A stretch of DNA of 64,000 bases from positions 17,529,848 to 17,593,847 of the forward strand of contig CM045737.1 in the NCBI GenBank assembly GCA_024760905.1, written 5' to 3'. This DNA is from Plotosus lineatus. Its lineage: Eukaryota > Chordata > Actinopteri > Siluriformes > Plotosidae. The notes below the pieces were generated by a model. The model did not search any database. It was not told the DNA's origin and worked only from the letters and a program-made list of their open reading frames with translations. Shown here piece by piece: positions 22,073 through 33,470 of the stretch (position 1 is the stretch's first letter; each line of letters opens with the position of its first letter). The position numbers and the translations under genes were made by a program.

Positions 22073-22097
22073 AAAAAAAAAAAAAAAAAAAAAAAAA
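22073..22097. repeat. (A)25 tract
   Basis: A homopolymer with no recognised LINE or SINE directly upstream. Confidence 0.9.
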
Positions 22098-23488
22098 GGC
22101 AGAAATACATGCCCTCTTTCTTTCTCCATCTCTCCTGTGGTGTGAATTGGGCTGTGCTGCTCTCATTGGAGGGTCATCTGCCTGGCCTGGCTGCACAAAT
22201 GATGGCTGCCTATCTCCTGCTTCTGAATTATGGATGCACGATATATGAATATTTCATTTTCCTCTTTGCTGGGGCCTTTTGACAGCAAAGGCGTGGCACA
22301 GTCATGTGACCTGCATGACCGTAGACAACTCATTTCTTATTGATGCAAGCATTTAACTGGATTGAGCTAATAATGAGGCTTGCAAAAGCTTTGCACACAT
22401 TAGTAGAATCTTTGCACTGAGAGATGTTATTTGAAAATGCAGGAGCTTTAATTAATCATCTATAATCCAGGACACAACCTGTGATACCATACGGTAAAAA
22501 TGGCAAGCTGCTGCGGGTCGATTCACACTTTCAAATCATCCAACATCCCAGCTGAATTCATTCAGCTCCGCAAATGCTAGATATGTCGATTCATTCCGAT
22601 TGGCACGGAGCCACTATTATACCACTCGGTGCCGTTAATCCATCCACTTATATACATACAGTACTAATATGCACATGTATACACTCACACACACACTCCC
22701 ACACACATCCTTCTCTACCTTGTCATCAAGTGGCTAATAACCAAAGCTATGGTGAGCCAAAAACCTCTTTCCCGGTGTTCAGATTTAATTATTTCCATTG
22801 TTTAATCAAGCACACCATTTAATCATTGAATTTGAATAGGGCTTTTAGTCGTGGCCAACATGACAAGATGACCATGCAGAGGTAGCCAAGCATTGCCTCT
22901 CCTCTCCTTAGCCCATCACAGTCCATCAAAACAATTTCACACATGGAGAGCAAACCTTAATGGCACTTCACAAATGGTGCTTGAGGCCCTGCTTACCCTG
23001 GGGAAGGACTGAACATAGAAGGGGAACCATAGTGCAACAATGGCCCATTAATGTGACCGTGAAGGATGTGTTACCTCATGATGCCAGCAACAGACATCTG
23101 CAGACAACACACACATAAATAGACTCAAGACTCCTTCGCTCTCAAAACTGTACCATGCTTTCTGTGCCGATTTGTATAATAACTGTCTTTTCTATAGCCT
23201 CGGAGTTGTACACACAGCAAGGACACGCAGAGTGCAGCTGTCAGTCTTGTGATCGCTATTTTTCCCTCGGCTGTGCTACTGTCCAAGATCAAAGCTCACC
23301 TCTGTACCAAGAAGAATAGTTAGATTTTAGGCGACCCCTCTGATGAAATACTAGTTAAATATTCCTCATGTGCAACATCAGCTAGCTAGCATAAGCTTAC
23401 AGCAGTGGTTCTCAATTATTCTTTGTGGCGCCCCCTAGGAAGAAAAAAACATTGCACGCCCCCACCGCCCCTCAAGCGACTATAAATA

Positions 23489-24228
23489 CAGTGAGTCGTC
23501 GACTTACGACCGATGCGAGTTACTGTACTTCTGATCAACTTTACGACTGCAAAAATCGTGAAGCATGATTGATGGCAGTGCAGTGCGAGTGTTGCGTACG
23601 ACAGTTGTTTGTGCTGCCGGCCACGCCAGCATCTTAAAAGGCCAAGCAGGAGATGATGCAGCTTCACTTTCTAACTGCTCAGAGCAAATCTATTCATCTA
23701 CTTTCAATGCCACGTCACTGTGTCATGAAGCGGAGAGCCAATCCTTTCTGTGTGGGCGGGTCAGATACCTTGAAACTCTAATTTTATTGGACTCACATGC
23801 TGCAGTGTTTGTGACAGGAAGCGCGTCCCAAGTTTTGGCAATCAGCTGGTCTGCGGGTTGAAGTTTTTCCATGTCTGTCCATTTGTGTTTGCTTGGCTTC
23901 GTGGAAATGGGCCGATCAAAAACGAGGGAAATTTACCTCTTTAGTCAAAAACAACACGCGCAGTCTGTGGCTGTTGTTATAATCCAATAAAATTGGAGTT
24001 TGAAGCTATCGGACCCGCCCACACAGTGGAGTACAGAAAGGATTGGCTCTCCGCTGCGTGTCACAGTGACGTGGAATTGAAAATAGATGTATAGATTTAA
24101 ATGCGCGAGATTTATTCGTCTGTTTTTGTTTGGCGTGAGTGTATTTGGCTGGAAAGTCGACATACGACCAGATCGAGTTACGACCGGTCTGCCGGAACCA
24201 AAAGCGGTCGGAAGTGGACGATCGTCTG
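23489..24228. mobile_element. pogo-4 foldback element inside the hAT
   Basis: TA flanks both sides (23487-23488, 24229-24230). The ends are CAGTGAGTCGTCGACTTACG and ...GGACGATCGTCTG. A second inverted repeat of about 130 bp (23705-23800 against 23980-24080) carries GAGAGCCAATCCTTTCTG and GTGGGCGGGTC in both arms, so the element can fold back. The loop holds ATGGGCCGATCAAAAACG at 23908, a possible relic of a transposase start. Confidence 0.75.
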
Positions 24229-24605
24229 TAGTATTATTTGTCTAAAAAATTATTAGTACACCTCTGCATAACATTGTATCTTTATTAATATTAACATTGT
24301 TTTATAATCTGTAATAGAAAAGATTTAAAGTGCACCGATGTGCCTGAAATTAAAAAAATTCATCCTTATTTAAACTCATTCAACTTACTTAGGTCTTAAT
24401 ATTTCGGTCTCTCTCCACCTTTCTCTTTGTTCCTGTTAGAAATCTTTCCGTGTTGTTTCTTGAAGCAACTTCATATTGTTTGCTCGTGCAAAAAACCCGC
24501 TACACCATAGCGTGACAATGAGAGCGCTACTGCCAACTAGTGGAGTAGAGGTGCAATTACACTTGATTCTCGGACACAATTCCAGAAAAGCATGTTCCCC
24601 AGGGT

Positions 24606-25021
24606 ATGGGGCAGTGGTGGTCTAGTGGTAATGGGCACTGGATCGCTGATCCTAAAGTTGGGGGTTCGAGTCCCACTCTCCACAGGGTTGTCACTCCCCC
24701 CGTGTGCAGCTAACTGGGTTATTAAAGGCGGGCCATGTCTCTCACTGTCTATGGTGAGAGGTTGATGTAAAAGAACCATTGCTGACTTTCGTAAAGAGTA
24801 GCTGCAAAGCCGTCAGTGTGTTTCTGCCCCTTGCTAAAGGGTTGTGTCAGGAAGGGCATCTGACGTAAAAACCTATGCCAAACCAAATGGGCGAATCAGA
24901 TGATTCGCTGTGGCGACTCCCGAGTAAAAAAGGGGGAAAAGCCGAAAAGAAGACAGACTATCCTTTCTCATTCGCTGTGGCGACCCCTGATAAAGGGAAA
25001 AAGCCAAAAGGAAATCATCAT
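24606..25021 (+). mobile_element. SINE-A with duplicated RTE-type tail, exact 15-bp TSD
   Basis: A perfect target duplication CATGTTCCCCAGGGT lies at 24591-24605 and 25022-25036. The head GGTGGTCTAGTGGTAATGGG and GGGTTCGAGTCCCACTCT form the tRNA-like promoter. The tail GATTCGCTGTGGCGAC plus GGAAAAGCCGAAAAGAAG occurs twice in tandem (about 24902-24955 and 24972-25015). The element ends in (ATC)n. Confidence 0.92.
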
Positions 25022-25099
25022 CATGTTCCCCAGGGTCATACGCGCACCACCCGGCATCACACTGCGCCCCCCCCTGGCATCAGAAGCACTGGCTTGCAC

Positions 25100-25310
25100 A
25101 CATGTATGGTATACTGTATATAGTAGTTTGTTTAATTCTTTTGGATGGGTACAGAAAGAACAGAATTCAGAATACAGAATCATTGTATTTTATTAAGAAA
25201 TTCAACTGGAGGCAAATTCCCGTTAAGTAGAATTAAATGGCTTATAAAATAGTGGAAACTGGATGAAAATGGTCTTTCTTTGTTTCTCTGAATGATGAAA
25301 ACTTTTAGGA

Positions 25311-25370
<60 letters not shown>

Positions 25371-26367
25371 TTTTAGGGTTTTGGTTTCGTTAGTAATTCT
25401 ATTGATGCCCATTGCCATTTAAGTCAATGATGGATAGCAAAAATTCAACGCTGCAGCAACTTTATTTGAAGAGAAGAGAGGAAAGAGAGGAACTGAAGCA
25501 GTCATCTCATTCATGCTCCATGACTATGATGCTCTGCTCGGGAGCGCCACTACAAGTCACGTTTTTTCTATAACTCTTAATTGAACTTAACAGTTAATTG
25601 CCAGAAGCCAGTTTTCCTAAAGTATTGATAGAGTAAGACTATCCTACTGGCAAAGCATGCTCAGTATGAAGACTACATTAGTATTTACATTGATTTTACA
25701 CAGTGACACATTTCAGAAACTCACCAAGAACTGTATGGGTTCGAGCAGGAAAATCACCAAATTACAGCCTTTCAAATGTGAAGTTGCACGACCCTGAAAA
25801 AACATGCACTGATTACATTGCCTTTTTACGTAGTGCATTATTCAATCAATAATGTGTTTTGGGTCATTCCGAACCGGATCCTTTGTATATTTATAAATGG
25901 CAATGTGATCCTGGTAGAGCAGGAGTGGGAGAAGCAGTGCAGGTGTGTGCACCTTTTTTCATAAACCCAAAAATGTGTTAATACATGCCTCATGCCTGTC
26001 ACTATATATTTTCAGTTAATAGGACTCGTACGTACTGCCATTTGTAGCAATTATCAGAAGCAAGCTAATTGTCCTGTTTACGTTCCCAGTGCCACACAAT
26101 GGTTAATGACAGAAAGTGCTTTCAGACATCCTCTTCAGATCATACATAAAATGTAAGTGACAAATCAGAAATATATATCCCTTCTATTGAGCGGTTATAT
26201 ATCAGTATATGCAGCAGGTGGTGGGGAGGACATGAAGATTAGAGTGAACGTGAATTTGCGACAGGCCCATAATAGGAGTCATCGACCATCACTGGCAATA
26301 CTAATCTGTAAGAAAAGGTTGAGGAGAACGAGAAGGAAGAGGGCAGTACCCAAATACTATATAGGAC
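25100..26367. other. Single-copy spacer with (TG)n
   Basis: Includes the (TG)n at 25313-25369. No other element was recognised. Confidence 0.5.
25313..25369. repeat. (TG)28 microsatellite
   Basis: Pure TG array, not visibly inside a SINE. Confidence 0.95.
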
Positions 26368-26369
26368 TA

Positions 26370-27113
26370 CAGTGGTATCTCACCTTACGAAATTAATCTG
26401 TTCCAGAGCCTTTTTCTTAACTTGGAGTTTTCGTAAATTGAACCGCATTTTACATGTAAAACGCGTGATTCGTTCCAAGGCTCCCAATACTACCCCCTGA
26501 ACCCTTTAAAAATCATAAAAGCATACCTTTTAAGACCTCCTTCTGCTTCAATATCGTACCGATGGTAGACGGGTTTGGCCATATTCCTTTGCGATATCAC
26601 GAGCCCGCTTCCTCTTTTCACTCGCATCGGAAATCACAGGTGCATGCCCGCGCCCGTGCGTGTGTGTGTGCACGTGTGTCAATCATTTTTTCTTAGCAGA
26701 GTTATAATCTTACAAATGTTTATGGAAGGTTAAAGCCTGAGTCAAAACAACAGTAACTCTGTCCTTTACACAAAAAGCATTATGGGAGATGCAGCTCCAT
26801 AATAGCCAATGGGAGGGAACCGCTCATCCCTCCTAGCGAATGAGAGGCCAGTGGGGCAGGATGTTGAGAGATAGCCAATGGGAGGGAGCTGCGTCATCCC
26901 TCCTAGCCAATGGAAGGCCAGCGAGGCGGGATGTTGGAAGATAGTCAATGGGAAAGCAGCTCGTGCATTGTTTGAATGGCGCGTTTGAACGTTTGGTCTG
27001 TTTGGCGTGTTTTGTAACTTGTTTCGTATACAGAGACAAAAAATTTTGGAAAATGTTTTTCATAACCTGGATTTTTTTGTTTGCTTGGACTATCATAAGG
27101 TGAGGTACCATTG
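26370..27113 (-). mobile_element. pogo-2 element, copy 2
   Basis: The ends are CAGTGGTATCTCACCTTACG and GTGAGGTACCATTG, flanked by TA. Minus-strand orientation: transposase remnant (complement of the GACGATATTGAAGCAGAAGGAGG region) at about 26530-26640, then the CCAAT-unit array at 26813-26945. It lacks a usable transposase frame. Confidence 0.85.
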
Positions 27114-27157
27114 TATTTTAATGCAGGTGTTCAGCAATAGTATTGACCTAGAGACAT

Positions 27158-27492
27158 ACAGTACTTGTTAGCACGTCCGCTTCAGAGCAAGAAGATTCCA
27201 TGTTCCAGTCATGGACTTGAGCATTTTTATGTGGCGTTCAAGGTCCATGTCCTCCCTATGCTTGAATAGATTTTCTCTGGATATTCTTGTCTCCTACCAC
27301 AGTCCAAAGCTATGCACATTAAAACAATTGTTCCAAATTGCCCCAAGGTGTGAGAGTGGCTGTTTTTGTTGGCAATAGTCTGGCAAACTGTTCAGGTTGT
27401 ACCTTGCCTTCGCACATGTCAGCTCAGATGGGATCCAGCCTCCCTGTGACCACAGGAGGAGTAAGTGGTTTGTCAAATGAGTGCATGAGTAA
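27158..27492 (+). mobile_element. SINE-C copy
   Basis: TTGTTAGCACGTCCGCTTCA is the head region, followed by GGATATTCTTGTCTCCTACC, CACAGTCCAAAGCTATGCAC, GGCAAACTGTTCAGGTTGTA and AGATGGGATCCAGCCTCCC. Diverged but in full order. Confidence 0.7.
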
Positions 27493-27581
27493 ACAGCAGC
27501 AGAAGTGTAATGATTCTTTAAGTCAGCCTTTCGAGTGCATACACCATTGGGTTCAATAGTAGTATTTGTACCCATGTGGGG

Positions 27582-27582
<1 letters not shown>

Positions 27583-27612
<30 letters not shown>
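27583..27612. repeat. (T)30 tract
   Basis: A homopolymer run. No associated LINE was recognised on the minus strand. Confidence 0.9.
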
Positions 27613-27613
<1 letters not shown>

Positions 27614-28419
27614 GTCTTTTTGTAGTTCAACCACAACACATGTACACACACTTACATACGGCAATTCTGTAGCTTTCATGTTTTGATGACCCACTCAGGG
27701 GGGAGAGAATCATTTTGTTTTACTGTTGAATGTGCTTAACAAATGCGAGCCACTGGGTCAACCCCACTTTTATCCCCAGCCCCAGAGACTACATAAAAGT
27801 GATTACAGCCTTTCATTCGCATCTGACAGCAAATACAGCATATTATGATGTACTTACTCTGGATATTTTCAGGGACATACTGTACTTGTAGTATTTTTGC
27901 ACCACTCGTCTGTCTTTGCCAGGCGATTCCCTCAATGTTGTATTGTTTACCCAGATTCCACAAGCAGACTGTTTGACAGTTTGAGATAGAAAAAAGAAAT
28001 TTGAGCCTTTCTAATGAGAAATGAGAGACTGACTGTAATGCCTTTTCTTCTCATTAGAAAAGGGATGTTAACAGAAGAGGGGATTTCCTACCCATCCACC
28101 AGTTAATCATTCACTGTTTGACAGCTCACTGATCAGAACCCCTGTTTAAGGACACAGTGCCACCATGTGGTTGGGCTGCATTTATCCTTATAATACATGT
28201 GCTATGGCAAAAGTGCTAAAAGACAGCAGCTATAGTGCATTAATCAAGACATCCAGATTTAAACTTTTTGTCCTACTTATCAGCAATACTGTAGATTTGG
28301 TTAATAAATGCTCACTTTTCTCATCGTTACGATATAAAAGGGAAAAAGCCGAAAGGAAAAGAAAAAGATTCAAAATCCTAAAAAGGGGGAAATCAGACAA
28401 TTAATTCTTTTATGAAACA
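27613..28419. other. Single-copy spacer
   Basis: No gene seen. AGGGAAAAAGCCGAAAGG at 28338-28355 resembles the SINE-A RTE-type tail, but has no body beside it. Confidence 0.45.
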
Positions 28420-28736
28420 ATGTTCAGTTCATTTTCTGTAACCGCTTAATCCTAATTAGGGTCACAGGGAGGCTGGCGCCCATCCCAGCTGACTCCAAGC
28501 GAGGGCAGCGTACACCATGGACAGCTCGCTCTTACTATGCAGCTACTCTTGTCGAAAGTCAGCAATAGTTCTTTTACATGAACTTCACACCATAGACAGT
28601 GAGAGACATGGCCGGCCTTTGATAACCCAGTTAGCTGCACTGGCAGGGACAGTGGCAACCTGCAGCAAGTGGGACTTGAACCCCCAACCTGAGGATCAGT
28701 AATCCAGCACCTATACCACAAGGCCACCACTGCCCT
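28420..28736 (-). mobile_element. SINE-A with tail L
   Basis: Minus strand: tail TTCTGTAACCGCTTAATCCT at 28433, body TCGAAAGTCAGCAATAGTTC at 28552, B-box complement TTGAACCCCCAACCTGAGG at 28676. Flanks AAACAATGTT and CACAATGTAT may be a short target duplication. Confidence 0.82.
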
Positions 28737-28824
28737 AGGACACAATGTATGAGTTTTAAACAGCATTATAGCAGTGTATAAAGTTTATAATTATGTAGCC
28801 CATGGTTATTGTTGGCATTCGAAA

Positions 28825-28935
28825 TCTGGGCAAGCTGTTCGGAGTGCACCCCGTCTTTGCCCAGTGTTGGGTGAGATTGCCACCAGCCTCACTGTGACCT
28901 TTATATGATTAAGTGGTAATTAAAAAGTGAGTGAT
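28825..28935 (+). mobile_element. SINE-C tail fragment
   Basis: GGCAAGCTGTTCGGAGTGCA, then GGTGAGATTGCCACCAGCCT and GATTAAGTGGTAATTAAAA are the tail of the family. Confidence 0.55.
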
Positions 28936-29023
28936 GGTTGATGTTGTTGTTTTTTGTTTTTTTTTTAATATGGCTTAAGAAGTGTCTCACTGAGACTTTT
29001 GAAATAAAGGTGTATATACTGTA

Positions 29024-29695
29024 CATCAATCAGCTATAACGTTTAAACCACCTGGCTATTATTGTATATATGGGTCCTACTGGTGCCACAAAAATGCTCA
29101 AAATTTTGGACTCAACAAGATATCTGTGTGAGTGTGTGTGCTGTGGTATCTGGGACCAAGCAACTTTTGCAGAACATAATTCAATTCCTGTAGGTTCCAA
29201 GATGAGGCTTCAATGGTCCATACATAGTTTGTTCAACTAACACATTCCACTGGAATTTGGATATGCATCAGTCTGCAATGCATTGTGTTCTGACATTTTT
29301 TTCTATAATAGCCAGTTTTTAGCAATCTGTGCTTTTCCGTGGGATCAGATCACACAGAATAGCCTTCGCTCCCCATTCACGTCAGTGCGCCCTTGACGCC
29401 CGTGAATCTGTTCCTGGTTCACCATTTTTCCATCTTTATACCACTTTTGGTAGCTGCTAACCACTGCATCCCAGGAACACACCACAAGACCTTGAATGGG
29501 TTTGAAGATGCTTTGATAATGTGTCCATGATAATCCATGATAATGTGGCCCTTGTCAAAATCACTCAGATCTTTAGACTTGTCCATTTTTTCTGCTTCCA
29601 ATAAATCAACTTAAATAATTGACTTTACTTGTACATAATATAGCCACCTCATGATCAGTGCCACTGTACTGAGATAATCACTGTTATTCACTACA
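29024..29695 (-). mobile_element. Tc1-like element c, internally deleted
   Basis: The left end CATCAATCAGCTATAACG follows TA and matches a known fish Tc1-like family. The minus-strand transposase start is at 29586 (MDKSKDLSDFDKGHIIM). The DDE core is missing, and the end near 29695 lacks the last part of the right inverted repeat. Same family as 57760-58205. Confidence 0.75.
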
Positions 29696-29726
29696 TAGAG
29701 AGATATATGACTGATTTGTGTTGTCA

Positions 29727-29920
29727 GTTCAGTTCATTTTCTGTAACCGCTTAATCCTAATTAGGGTCGCGGAGAGGCTGGCACCCATCTCAGCCAACTC
29801 TGAGCGAGTGCAGAGTACATCCTGGACAGCTCACCAGGCCATCGCAGGAGAGTGGGGCTTGAACCGCCAACCTTAGGATCAGTGATCCAGCACCTTTACC
29901 GCCAGGCCACCACTGCCCAG
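29727..29920 (-). mobile_element. SINE-A with tail L, body deleted
   Basis: The tail TTTTCTGTAACCGCTTAATC joins, within about 110 bp, directly to the head complement CTTGAACCGCCAACCTTAGG and CCACCACTGCCC. The central body is absent. Confidence 0.75.
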
Positions 29921-30424
29921 TACTCTGCATACATTCAGTTAATCATGTAATAACTGAATTCTTCTCCAGCCAATCCTGTGTCTGTAAATCTCAAGTTACA
30001 ACTCCCCCTCCAACTACCTCATTTTAGATATCCCTTTCATTGCTACCTCACCAGTGTGTATATTCATTATGAGGTTTTTGTTTGTTTGTTTGTTTGTCTG
30101 TCTGTTTTTTTTAGATTTTCACCGATTTAGACTAATTTGATTTATGTTTCTTTGAAGGTTGCCTGACCATCATGCTTTGGCATCTTGTCTCGCCCATTGT
30201 ATACCCTGATGGTTTTACTAACAGCTTAAACCTGAAATTGTCTGAATGCTGCATGACGACACACTTTGACTGAACAACATAAAAACAACAGGTTCTAATT
30301 CTACAAAGCTCTTTCTCATCCATGAAGCTATATAACAGTGCTCCACTAGAAGGAAGTAAAAACCCTCACCAGATATCTAAAACACCTGACACATGCTTGT
30401 AATGTCTTGGAGACACGCATGTCT
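29921..30424. other. Single-copy spacer
   Basis: A short (TTTG)n lies at about 30078-30095. No gene or transposon was recognised. Confidence 0.5.
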
Positions 30425-30444
30425 CATAAAAGACTAGGGTGAAC

Positions 30445-30625
30445 TCAGGGCAGCCAGTTTGCCTGATGTGCATATCTTTGTACTGTGGTAGGAAACCGAA
30501 GTACCTGGAGAAAAGCCATGCAAGCTCCACAGAGAAACAGCTGAGCAAGGGAATTGAACCCAGGGTTGTTTCTCTGTGAGGCAGACGTGCTAACCACTGC
30601 ACCACCACCACCACCACACCGTCCA
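30445..30625 (-). mobile_element. SINE-C copy, head half
   Basis: Complement of the SINE-C head half: ACTGTGGTAGGAAACCGAAG, CATGCAAGCTCCACAGAG, GAATTGAACCCAGGGTT (B-box complement), GTGCTAACCACTGCACCACC. It ends in a (CCA)n. Confidence 0.7.
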
Positions 30626-30903
30626 ACACTGTCACAAGAAAGGTTTCTCAGCATGGTCTATCATCCTGTCGATAACAAATGAATTAGTGTCCCAATAATA
30701 AGGTTCATGGTCTACATCTGAGCATGCACTAGAGTTTTGAGTTAGATATTGAGTGCAGATGCAACATGCCCACACTCATCACTGCATTCCAGCAGAGACT
30801 AAAAAGGGACGTGATTACAGAGCTGGTTTGCTTTAACAGTGACTTGTAACCAGATGCACACATCGGTTTGGTTATTCATCAAACACCCAGAAAAAAAGAT
30901 GTA

Positions 30904-31848
30904 CAGTGGTACCTCACTTTATGAAAGTCTCACCAAACGAAAAATTCAGGTTACGAAACGCATTTTCCTAAAATGTTTGTCTCTGGATACGAAACAAGTT
31001 CAGGTTACGAAAGCGCCATCTTAAAAATCCAAATGCGCCATTCAAACATTCAAACAATGTGCCAGTTGCTTTCCCATTGGTTGTCTCCCAACACCCCACC
31101 CGCTGGCCTCCCATTGGCTAGGAGGGAGCTGAATCTCCATAATACAGTACTGTACCCATAATGCTTTTCGTGTGCCTTCAACCCATTGTTCGACACACAC
31201 TTGAAGGAGAGTTGTACTGTTGGTCCGTAAGTTTCGTGAGTTTTTTTGAGTGTGCTTATTGCAGCGTTATTTTTCATTATTAATCATGAGCCCCAAGAAA
31301 GTGATTCCCGGTGAGACTGAAAAGAAGAAGCGGGCTCCGTTATAAAATTAAAACAGGAGATGATAAAATATGAAAGTGGGATTCGGTTGAGTGAAATCGC
31401 AAAGGAGTATGGCCGAAACCCCTCTACAATCGGGACGATATTGAAGCAGAAGGAGGCCTTAAAAGCGAAGATACAGTGATGGAGGTGATTATTTCGGAAA
31501 AAGCAACCGCCGTATTTAAAGACCTCATGAAGGAGGGTGGGGAGGGGTGAGGCCAGCAACGCTCGGACTTTAAAGCGTTGTATGGGTGGTTTGAGAGATT
31601 TCAAAAAAGGAAAATAATTTTCTTTTACTTTTAACACATATTTAACACATACATATTTTATACAAAATTGGTGTACTTTTATAATTTTTAAAGGGTTTAG
31701 GGGGTGGTATTGGGAGCCTTGGAACGAATCACGCATTTTACAAGTAAAATGTACAGTTTTACAAGTAAAATGCTGTTCAATTTACGAAAAATGCAGGTTC
31801 CGAAGAAGGCGCTGGAACGGATTAATTTTGTAAGGTGAGGTAACACTG
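30904..31848 (+). mobile_element. pogo-2 element, copy 3, with transposase relic
   Basis: The ends are CAGTGGTACCTCACTTTATG and GTAAGGTGAGGTAACACTG, flanked by TA. It has one promoter-like unit with two CCATTGG motifs at 31070-31120, then a Tigger transposase start at 31286. This copy sets the orientation of the family and ties it to pogo/Tigger. Confidence 0.88.
31286..31615 (+). pseudogene. Tigger-type transposase relic of pogo-2
   Basis: ATG 31286 opens MSPKKVIPGETEKKKRA, and a frameshift and stop follow near 31340. The next frame gives the CENP-B-like helix-turn-helix (IRLSEIAKEYGRNPSTI, ILKQKEALKA). A deletion then joins it to the second DNA-binding region (EKATAVFKDLMKEGG in mixed frames, then LYGWFERFQKRK). 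The DDE nuclease is absent. Confidence 0.8.
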
Positions 31849-31850
31849 TA

Positions 31851-32194
31851 CTGTGGCTTCATACTCTCACTGCTATCAGTGAAAACGCAGAGAACCACAA
31901 ATTAACCCAAATTAAATGTAAAAAAAGAAAAGAAAAGAAACTCAAAAAGGCATCTGGGGCAAGGTCTCTGTTTGTACAGTGGAGAGGCAACCTGCTGCCT
32001 CACAGTGTCCATTTCAGACGCATTCGATCCTCTTTCTCTGGGCTCCAAAGCTTTTAAAACATGAATGGTCCCTGAAATAATCCCAATGTTCATGAGAACT
32101 TTCCAAAAAACCTTTGCTGCTCTGTATAGCCAGTTCTTCTGTGAAGTCTTACGATGCATTGAGACATTCTGGAAAGGAATGAAGGCTTTAGATT
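31851..32194. other. Single-copy spacer
   Basis: A-rich tract at about 31917-31940. Nothing recognised. Confidence 0.5.
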
Positions 32195-32420
32195 TTGGTA
32201 CAAGGTGGCAGAGTGGTTAGCAGATCTGCCTTACTGCAAGAAGGTCATAGGTTCACGTCTCAGACTCGGTGATTGCATTTCAGTTTTGAGTTTACGTGCT
32301 CACCTTGGGTACGTTATCCATTAGGTTAATTGCTCCTGCGTGTGAGCTGTTCAGGGTGTACCCTGACTTTGGGTTAAGGTGTCTGTCAAATAGCGAACAC
32401 ACACACACACACACACACAT
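32195..32420 (+). mobile_element. SINE-C copy, rearranged, with (CA)n
   Basis: The head GGTGGCAGAGTGGTTAGCAG, ATAGGTTCACGTCTC, and GAGCTGTTCAGGGTGTACCC follow family order, but the middle is shortened. It ends in (CA)n at 32397-32419. Confidence 0.6.
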
Positions 32421-33457
32421 GTACATCCGTAAGGACCCTCTGTTGTACTTGTCACTGAAAAGACCACAAAAGCATTTATGAAACGTGCACATTTGTCAAA
32501 AGCAAATTAATTATTTTCGTCAGCTCTTAGCCAATCACACAATTGTTGTTGGGTTTCGTTTTAGCGTGTTTTCTGTCATGGCTTTATGTTGATTAATTTT
32601 AATAGGCCCTAATGCTTCCACTTAGCAATGAACTATTAGGAGTACTTTGAATTCAAGAGGTAAACACTATTCTGTGAATTTATACGCTGGCCACTGAAGC
32701 CTAATTTGTTCTAAGCAGCGTTCACTGAGTAGTGATGACCCCCAGAGCACCACAGGCCGATTTTCTTTAATGCACCAAGTGCAATATTACACCAATACAC
32801 TCTGTTTATCCAGACACAGACGATACAGCAGCGTGAGGTAAAACGAAAAAGAAAAGTATTAGATAACGTCCTCACTAACAAAAAGAACAGTCAGTTTCAG
32901 GAGAGAATATTTCTGTTGTCTTATAGTGTTAAATTCCTCTTCGGGTCTATTCTATTTGATTACGTTACTCCGACTGCACCCGAATAAAAAACCGCCAACA
33001 ATCAAACACAAACCCCAGGAAGGGAAGCACCAATTATGCCAAATAGAAACTAAAGTAAAATCCTCAGTAAGGCAGCATTCAAGGTTGTTAATTCCATGCA
33101 TAATTAAACTCGGGGCTAGAGATCGTTATCACGTTAACATAAAAGGAGAGGCTCGTTAAGGAGCAGACAATTAGACCCCTGGGAGGGGTTCAGCATACAC
33201 TAGACAGGGTTAATGTATTCAGATTCACCACGTACCATTAAGTACTCACATAGGGTAGAAAAGGGGGTGGAATTTAGGAATCTGAGATCAAATCCCCTCA
33301 ACATGCTTAATGATTACAGAATATATCACCACACAAAGAGATAATGACTTTGTTTCTTCAGGATATACTGTACTCTGTTTCTATGAAGGGTTTAATCTAA
33401 ACTTGGGGAGATTAATTCCTCAAGGAATTACTGATATTAATTATATCATAACCATTT
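32421..33457. other. Single-copy block
   Basis: About 1 kb free of recognised repeats. No coding signal. Part of it (about 32640-33330) has higher complexity than the surrounding DNA and could be constrained non-coding sequence. Confidence 0.4.
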
Positions 33458-33470
33458 ATGTCATTATCAT

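Larger units (their letters stand above)
20045..23394. other. Long single-copy block, possible regulatory DNA
   Basis: About 3.3 kb with almost no transposon sequence, apart from microsatellites at 21242-21267, 21798-21878 and 22073-22097. It is the longest such block here. Several parts look non-random, with homeobox-like TAATTA/TTTAATTAATCAT motifs at about 22440-22470 and 22790-22830. No exon with credible splice sites and coding pattern was found. Confidence 0.4.
23403..25091. mobile_element. hAT-like non-autonomous element
   Basis: The left end CAGTGGTTCTCAATTATTC and the right end ...CAGAAGCACTG are imperfect inverted repeats of the CAGTGGTTCTCAA hAT class. The 8-bp flanks GCTTACAG (23395-23402) and GCTTGCAC (25092-25099) match at 6 of 8 positions, as expected of an old hAT duplication. 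Without the two later insertions (23489-24228 and 24606-25021) it is about 0.5 kb. No transposase was seen. Confidence 0.65.
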
